DNA from: Neoconidiobolus thromboides FSU 785
Lineage: Eukaryota > Entomophthoromycota > Entomophthoromycetes > Entomophthorales > Neoconidiobolaceae
Direction of reading: 5' to 3'
NCBI GenBank assembly: GCA_025603075.1
Contig: MU626367.1
Location: 1 to 64,000, forward strand
Length of the DNA: 64,000 nt
Part shown: positions 58,148 to 64,000 of the stretch, piece after piece
Numbering within the stretch: position 1 is the first letter of the stretch
Layout: every line of letters starts with the position of its first letter
Made by a program: the position numbers and the translations under genes
Notes under the pieces: model-generated
What the model was told of the DNA's origin: nothing
The model's input: only the letters and a program-made list of their open reading frames with translations
Databases searched by the model: none

Positions 58148-58349
58148 AATATTGATGGTTTCTTTATTGTTATGATTATTTGAATTCTAATTCCTTATCC
58201 TGCATTTGCTAATTTATTATTATTGAAACTCAAATCACTCAGTTTTTTATACTTACTCCTTTATTCATAGCTTAATTTATCAAAATAAAAGTATAAAAAA
58301 GTAAAAGTAAATTTAATTAGCTAATTTTCATATATAAATATATGTATAT

Positions 58350-60182
58350 TTAATAACTTTCTAAATTTAAAATTTTAGCAGCCGATCTCATACAATTCCA
58401 ATATTTAGCATGACAACTAATTACTTCATAAACATCTTTTTTGCCCTTCTCACTTACATCTTCAAATTCAATTGTATTGGGTACATCACCTAATAATACT
58501 TTACATACTGCTAAAACTGATTTAGCAATTGCATCTGGATTATACCCTCCCTATTAAAATAAAATTAGTTTAACTTAGTTATTAGAATAAATATTTTATT
58601 TACTTCTAGACAAACTGCTAATTTACCATTAGCCAATCCTTTCAATAAATAAGTCATCATCGCATAACCATCAGGAGTTACTTTAAATTCTCCAATAGGA
58701 TCGCCTTATTTATATTAGTTTATATAAAAATATTAGTTTTATTTTAAAAACTACCTTTAGCTGCATCAAATCCAGCAGAAACTATTAAAAAGAATAGTCA
58801 TTTTAAAAGGATCATAATAATTATATAATATTAAACCTTACTAACAACCAATTCAGGATTGAATTCCATAGCCATTGGCATCACCACTTTAATAAAAGCA
58901 TAAATATAATCAGCATCTCCCATTTCTTTTTCAGTAAAGGCAATATTTACATTTCTATTATATTTTGTATTTTATTTTAATATTTAATTTAATTTTATAA
59001 TAAGTTACCTTCCAATACCTTCTCCTTTACCAATATCTCCTGGATGTCCAGTCATTGGATAAAATTCATTACCATATCTATGTAATGATATATAAAGTAC
59101 ATCTTTTTCATTAATAAATGCGTCTTCAATTCCGTTTCCTTTATTATTTTATTTAATTATCTTAATTATCTTATTCTAATTATCTTATTTATACCATGAT
59201 GTACATCCCTTAACTTAATTAATATTATATAATATTATTTTAAACAGTTTAATATTTATTACCAATCCAATATTAACACTTTCTTTACTCCATATGTCCG
59301 TCTTAATTTTTCTACTCCAATAACCTTAATTATTGATTATTATGACCATATATTGTAAGTTATGAATTGACTTACAACATTATTGAAGAAACAAAATCCC
59401 CTTTTAAAAAAGCATTAAAACCTAATTTTTATATTTTAAAAAAGCAAATCCCAAATATTACATTGCCTAGACAATAATTCATTAATACAATATATCTAAT
59501 ACTCTTGTAAAAACAATAAAATTACATTTTTTTTCTCTGCATGATGGCCGCTAATAAAAATTAATTAATATCCTTTGTATAATTTATACAAATTAGAAAT
59601 AAATTTTTACGGCGGTCTAACTACTGCAATCCCATTACTAATATTATTTAATGCAATTTCTTTAAGCAGTTCAAGTACTCCACCACATGATAATCGTGCA
59701 CAAAAATGGGTACTTTTATTAAAATAAACAGAATCCCCATCTTGAGTCAATTCTTTTAATCTTTTTAAGCTTAATTCTATAAATAAAAAAATAATATTAG
59801 CTTCCTCCATCTTTTTAATTTAAATTCACAGATCCTTTAACTTACTTTCTGTATCTTGCATAAATTCTAAATGTTCTCTATCGTGGTAATACAAAATTTC
59901 AAAATCATTCACTTCTCTACATGGTATATTTTTCATTCTTTTTAATAAACCCAGTTCTTGTAATAATTTATAAATTTTATAAATTCGTACTGGATTTTCT
60001 GGATGGATTCCAGAAGCTTGATCTATTTGATCATGATTCAATAAACGTGCATCATATACTATTCCAGTCCCATGTGTAAGCTCCGATAATAATGTTTCCT
60101 GTTCTTTTTTCTAATTGAAAATTGATGTTGAATGAAATTATTGTTTTGAATATTCGAGTTGACTTACTATGTTATCGTTCAT
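58350..60182 (-). CDS. Histone deacetylase, class II (HDA1/Clr3-like), catalytically intact
   Basis: Thirteen exons (60168-60182, 59846-60110, 59611-59776, 59526-59550, 59462-59466, 59376-59400, 59263-59324, 59195-59208, 59009-59138, 58842-58954, 58755-58781, 58604-58704, 58350-58550) give 382 residues. The Zn-dependent deacetylase domain fills the protein: GIHPENPVR near 45, FCARLSCGG, RPPGHHAE with His151/His152, MGFCFFNNV, LDWDVHHGNG with zinc ligands Asp189 and His191, SAGFDAA with Asp279, and LEGGYN with Tyr319. It should remove acetyl groups from histones, as in heterochromatin silencing. The C-terminal Arb2 domain of HDA1 is absent. Exon 5 is only GCAAT (5 nt) and exon 8 only 14 nt. 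Both are required for the conserved frame. The paralogue upstream shares most junctions. Confidence 0.92.
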
Positions 60183-60647
60183 TTTTAAACGAATTGAAAA
60201 ATTGAAAATACAATTTAACTTGACTATTATTTTTGTAATATGTTGTGTAATGCAGTTTAATTTCTAGAATAGTAAACCAATCAGGTTTGAATTTCTTTGT
60301 CATAAAATAAAATCAAAAATTTCAATTCTAATATTGATAAAGTTAATTAAATGTACATGGGCAAATGATTAAACTAACAAAAATTAATTAAATTTATTTT
60401 TGAAAGTTAAATATTACAAATGAATTGTTTATAAAACAAAATATGATAAATAATATGAAAGGATGGGAAATGTCATCAAAATAAGATAGAGTGGCTGAAT
60501 TAACTAAGCTTTAGAAAAATACTAATTACTTAACAAAACAAAATATATTCAACATATTCTATTAAACAAATAAAGCACAAAAGAAGCTAAAAACAAAATA
60601 ATAAATATATTTAAAAGCAACAGCTAATATTTCAACCTCTTAACAAA

Positions 60648-62403
60648 TTAATTTAAAAACATCCAATATTTTTTAAATCTATTATTAAATGCTTTGACTA
60701 TTGAAATAATTTCTTCTGAAGGTTTATAATTCGTTGGTATATCGTTGCTATTGATATTTTTACCCATAAATAATTTAACACATTCTTCCATTATATTTTT
60801 AATATTTTCAATGGAATTATCTACCTAATTAATAATATTAGAGATTAATTAAATGCTAATGGTGTTATACTGCTTACTTCTACTGCTAAGATTAATTTCT
60901 CCTTTTGTACCATTGACAAGTAATATAATAAATGAATATAAGTACTTGTATTCAATTGTTTATGTTCTATTTAATATTTAATCATTAAAGTTAATTATAA
61001 ACGTAAAATTATATAAATAAACTTACTTTCATTTCTATTAAAATGTGTTGGTACTATAATATTATTATTATCAACATAAATATAATAAATAAATAATATA
61101 ATTCAATTACTTAAAACAAAATCTGGATTAAACTCCAATAATATTGGTAATAAAAGTTGATGAAATAAAAATAAAATATCTTGATTAATTGTATCATTGA
61201 ATTTTAAATCTAGACTAATATTCCTTAAAATGAAAATGATTGCTAAACTCGACTTTAATATTAATATGAAATATGTAAACTTACTTTCTTATGTTATTCT
61301 TACTTAGCTCTTCATTTCCATTATTTCTATTTTGATTATTTGTTATTGTATTAATACTGATTACTAATACATCTTTATCATTAAAATTATTTTCAATTTC
61401 CTTACCTAATTTAAAATTTAGTATATTGTCATAATAATTTAATTAGTTTTATATTTATTACTATGACATAAATCCCTAATTATATGAATTACTTTAATTA
61501 AAAATAGTATTGTATTAATTTAAATTACCAATTAAATATAGCTACTCTTGATTTAGGTGACTGTACAAAATGATGGTTAAGGGCATCAGCCTAATATTTT
61601 AATTATTATTTTAATTAAAATATGTAATAAAACTTACAATACTATAAATGATAAACAAGATAAATAATAACTATGATTTAGTATATTGCTTTTATAAACA
61701 AAATTTAAGTTACTATTTCTAATTAATGATATTAGTAAATAAATTAAATTAATTAATAATAATTTACTTTTTCATTATCAACTTCAGGACCGCTATTAAT
61801 AATAATTATATTAATATAAATAAAATAAAAGATTAAATTACCAGGTTTGAACCAAACAAATTGATGGGTTAAATATACCAAACAAGCATGAATTAATAGC
61901 CAGTTTAATTATATCTGTTGATATACAATTACATAAATTTTTCATTAGTTTATAACCTTCTGAGTTTTTGTCGCTGAATTCTTTTTTTGTTTCTTTCTTT
62001 TTTAATATGTTATCTAAAAATAAGAATTTGATTTATTGATGTTTATAAATTAAATCAAAAAATTACAATATCGTTCCATAATTAAGTTAGTATATCCATT
62101 TTCATCCATTTTATTAATAAAAAAACCCAATTCAGGCTGAGTATCCTTCAATAATAAGAAAGGATAAAATAATTTAACTGGATCTTTTGAATCATCTCCT
62201 TTAATATAGCTTGTATTATTGCCTTTATCTAACATAAATAATGCGCTATTATAAATCAATTGTACTTTTTTTTTAATATTCTCTTTTTTAATTTCGTTTC
62301 GTGTTTTTATTTCTCTTGAATTATTTAATGTAGTTGATGTTTCCGAAATATCATTTTGTTGTTTAAGTTTTTTAATAATTTTTTCAGGTATTTTGTTATT
62401 CAT
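60648..62403 (-). CDS. Pseudo-histone deacetylase: full-length paralogue with lost active site
   Basis: Eleven exons (62067-62403, 61842-62013, 61768-61792, 61638-61670, 61529-61590, 61462-61475, 61285-61405, 61111-61223, 61028-61054, 60878-60966, 60648-60824) give 389 residues with no internal stop. Exon lengths 25, 62, 14, 113 and 27 and all phases equal those of the downstream active gene. Aligned blocks include FNWDLCHSKEIENNFNDKDVLVIS for LDWDVHHGNGIEDAF, and EFNPDFVL for EFNPELVV. The GHHAE motif is now GPEVD (His pair to Pro172-Glu173), the zinc His is Cys213, the second zinc Asp is Asn298, and the catalytic Tyr region GGY is VDN. Only Asp211 remains. It cannot deacetylate by the known mechanism, so a structural or binding role is inferred. 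Divergence is high but the frame is kept. Confidence 0.85.
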
Positions 62404-62540
62404 CTTTTAATATATTAAATTTAAAAAATATTAAAAATTAATAAAATAGATAAAACTAATAATCATCAAAAAAAAACACTATTTATTCCAATTGACTAAC
62501 TCTTTGCCCTAGTTCTCATTGGTCAATTCGAATCATTCCA

Positions 62541-63071
62541 TCATTTCTTTAAATTCAAATTCAACTTATCCAAAACTGGTACTATAAATCCAACAATATC
62601 TTCAATATCATCTTCCGCTTTAATGTTTATTATATGAACATCCTCCTCCTTGTTTTTATCGGGTACTTCTAATGTATCAAACTGAGATCTTAATAGCTTA
62701 GTGCCCATAAAATGATTTTTCCTTAGCATTAATCTTTGATAAATAGTTTCATATTTTAAATCCAAATAAACAATAATAAATCTTTCAACTCCTTTCTTTA
62801 ACTTATTTCTGTATTCGTTTTTTAAAGCAGAACAAGCTAAGATTACCGTATCATCTGGATGGGTTTTCAATACTTCACTTAAAGATAACAACCAGGGTTG
62901 ACGATCAAGATCAGTTAATGGATGACCTAACTTCATTTTTTGTTTATTACTATCACTATGGTAATCATCCGCTTCAATATAAGATATGTTATAATGTTGA
63001 CTTAATTTGGATGCAATACTACTTTTTCCACTACCACTAACACCCATAATTAAAATTACTGTTTTGGCCAT
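62541..63071 (-). CDS. Gluconokinase
   Basis: Single exon of 176 residues. Gluconokinase phosphorylates D-gluconate to 6-phosphogluconate, feeding the pentose phosphate pathway in the cytosol. The P-loop GVSGSGKSS is at 10-18. The family blocks EADDYHSDSNKQKMKLGHPLTDLDRQPWL (substrate and Mg region), CSALKNEYRNKL, IVYLDL, and RKNHFMGTKLLRSQFDTLE follow in the usual order and spacing, with a C-terminal DIEDIVGFIV helix. Length is normal for the GntK family (~165-195). The gene precedes the pseudo-deacetylase gene on the same strand with about 140 bp between them. Confidence 0.95.
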   Translation of the reverse strand: MAKTVILIMGVSGSGKSSIASKLSQHYNISYIEADDYHSDSNKQKMKLGHPLTDLDRQPWLLSLSEVLKTHPDDTVILACSALKNEYRNKLKKGVERFIIVYLDLKYETIYQRLMLRKNHFMGTKLLRSQFDTLEVPDKNKEEDVHIINIKAEDDIEDIVGFIVPVLDKLNLNLKK

Positions 63072-63358
63072 TTTGTTTGTTTTTGATTTTTTGATTCAAA
63101 TTGAAATTGAAATAAAATAAGCTAATATTTATATTTATTAATTTTTTATTTCAAATACGATATCAAGATTAAATCATATTAAAAAATTCAAGAATAAATA
63201 TTTCAAAAAAAAGGCTGATATTCAATTTATAAAATTTTAATAATGAAATATGAAAATAGAATAAAAAAAGAAGAGATAGATCGTAATTAAACTTTAAGAT
63301 GTAAAATAACAAAAAAAAAACTGGGATCGTATAAGAAATAAAACTTTCACTTAATTCT

Positions 63359-64000
63359 TTACTCAGGAGTATCCTTTTCCTTATTATTGGTACTTTCCTT
63401 ATTAACCTCAACATTATGTCCTTCACCATCTGAGCCACTCAATTTACTATTACTTTGTTTCCAAGGAACGGCAATCCTCTTAAATGCAGTTCTAAAACTA
63501 AAGATACTAGGACTTGTCAAATTTTCTCCTTTTTCCCCATCCAAATTTGAATTAATACTACTAACTGACATAGATTTTGCCCTTCTAGTACGTACACCAT
63601 TTTCTTTTCCTTTAACACTTTGTTTACTTTCTTCTCGTATCATTGTTAATGGTTCTCGAGTAAGGTCAATACTATCAGTTGAATTTCGACTGGGTTTTAA
63701 ATGTTCTTCTCTATTGGGTTTAGGTAAATCAAAAGAAACTCTTCCTGGGTTAGCAGAATTAGCTGTGACAGATAAATTGGTGGGTGGTGTTTGTGCTGTA
63801 AAGGTAGGGGAAAAGAAAGAAAATCGACTAATGTTATTTTTATTAGTAGTAGCTTCTTTAGATTTTGTATCTTTAGATTCTTTGTTTTCTTTAACCTCTT
63901 TGGATTTGATACTATTCCCAGGTAAAATTTCTTTACTTTCTTTAGTTGATATAGTATCCGCATTATTAGTAATAGCATCCGCTAATACTGGATTACTCAT
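63359..64000 (-). CDS. Ser/Lys-rich low-complexity protein, possibly incomplete at the window edge
   Basis: The frame reads from an ATG lying exactly at the last three bases of the window down to a TAA at 63359, giving 213 residues. Whether that ATG is the true start or an internal Met cannot be told. The sequence is hydrophilic, rich in Ser, Lys, Asn and Glu (ESKEIL, ESKDTKSKEA), with basic-Ser motifs such as RRAKSMSVSS and SIFSFRTAFKRIAVPWK that look like kinase targets or a nuclear signal. No folded domain was recognised and no function is assigned. Confidence 0.5.
   Translation of the reverse strand: MSNPVLADAITNNADTISTKESKEILPGNSIKSKEVKENKESKDTKSKEATTNKNNISRFSFFSPTFTAQTPPTNLSVTANSANPGRVSFDLPKPNREEHLKPSRNSTDSIDLTREPLTMIREESKQSVKGKENGVRTRRAKSMSVSSINSNLDGEKGENLTSPSIFSFRTAFKRIAVPWKQSNSKLSGSDGEGHNVEVNKESTNNKEKDTPE

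Overview
The window is strongly AT-rich nuclear DNA from a fungus. Genes carry short GT-AG introns (about 41-101 nt), the code is standard (TGA is a stop and CTG falls at conserved Leu positions), and several products are typical of fungi: a division-2 chitin synthase, the chitin synthase export chaperone CHS7, an ATG22-like vacuolar transporter, a CAT2-type carnitine acetyltransferase, RHO1, a shugoshin-like protein and an HDA1-type deacetylase. Very low GC, short introns and many small transposon relics suggest an early-diverging (zygomycete-grade) lineage. I cannot name a species.

Layout. 1-6.6 kb: mostly non-coding, with one homeodomain gene (3699-4343). 6.6-13.6 kb: dense cluster with a 7TM-like protein, a TRIC cation channel, proteasome subunit alpha-2, a divergent mitochondrial acyl-carrier protein (ACP), and carnitine acetyltransferase. 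14.8-18.2 kb: a large intronless secreted amidohydrolase with an N-terminal beta-propeller. 18.2-21.9 kb: foldback elements, an NmrA-family pseudogene and tRNA-Gln. 22-32.7 kb: GH20 hexosaminidase, ATG22-like protein, a hotdog thioesterase, a nucleoside transporter, a second tRNA-Gln and an intact NmrA-family gene. 32.7-38 kb: gene-poor, with foldback elements and a solo-LTR-like element. 38-43.3 kb: ankyrin-chitin synthase fusion converging on LSM7. 43.3-52.2 kb: a small membrane protein, RHO1, and gene-poor DNA with a second LTR-like copy. 52.2-64 kb: a second hotdog protein, the canonical mitochondrial ACP, CHS7, a shugoshin-like protein, a tandem pair of histone deacetylase genes, gluconokinase, and a Ser/Lys-rich protein at the edge.

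Functional links. Chitin synthase, its export chaperone CHS7 and RHO1 all serve cell-wall synthesis. Two ACPs, two hotdog proteins and carnitine acetyltransferase point to mitochondrial acyl metabolism. A shugoshin-like gene converges on the deacetylase pair.

The most notable find is at 60648-62403. It is an intact, full-length paralogue of the neighbouring active histone deacetylase (58350-60182). It keeps nearly every intron position, including a 14-nt microexon, but has lost nearly all catalytic and zinc-binding residues, so it looks like a retained pseudo-deacetylase. The active copy also needs a 5-nt microexon to restore its catalytic-domain motif. About 21 copies of a ~97-bp foldback element, two TG...CA-ended ~465-bp LTR-like repeats, and a possible inverted duplication of an NmrA gene, foldback element and tRNA-Gln make up the mobile and repetitive fraction. 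All exon structures were inferred by eye from splice signals, frame and family similarity. No computation or database search was run.
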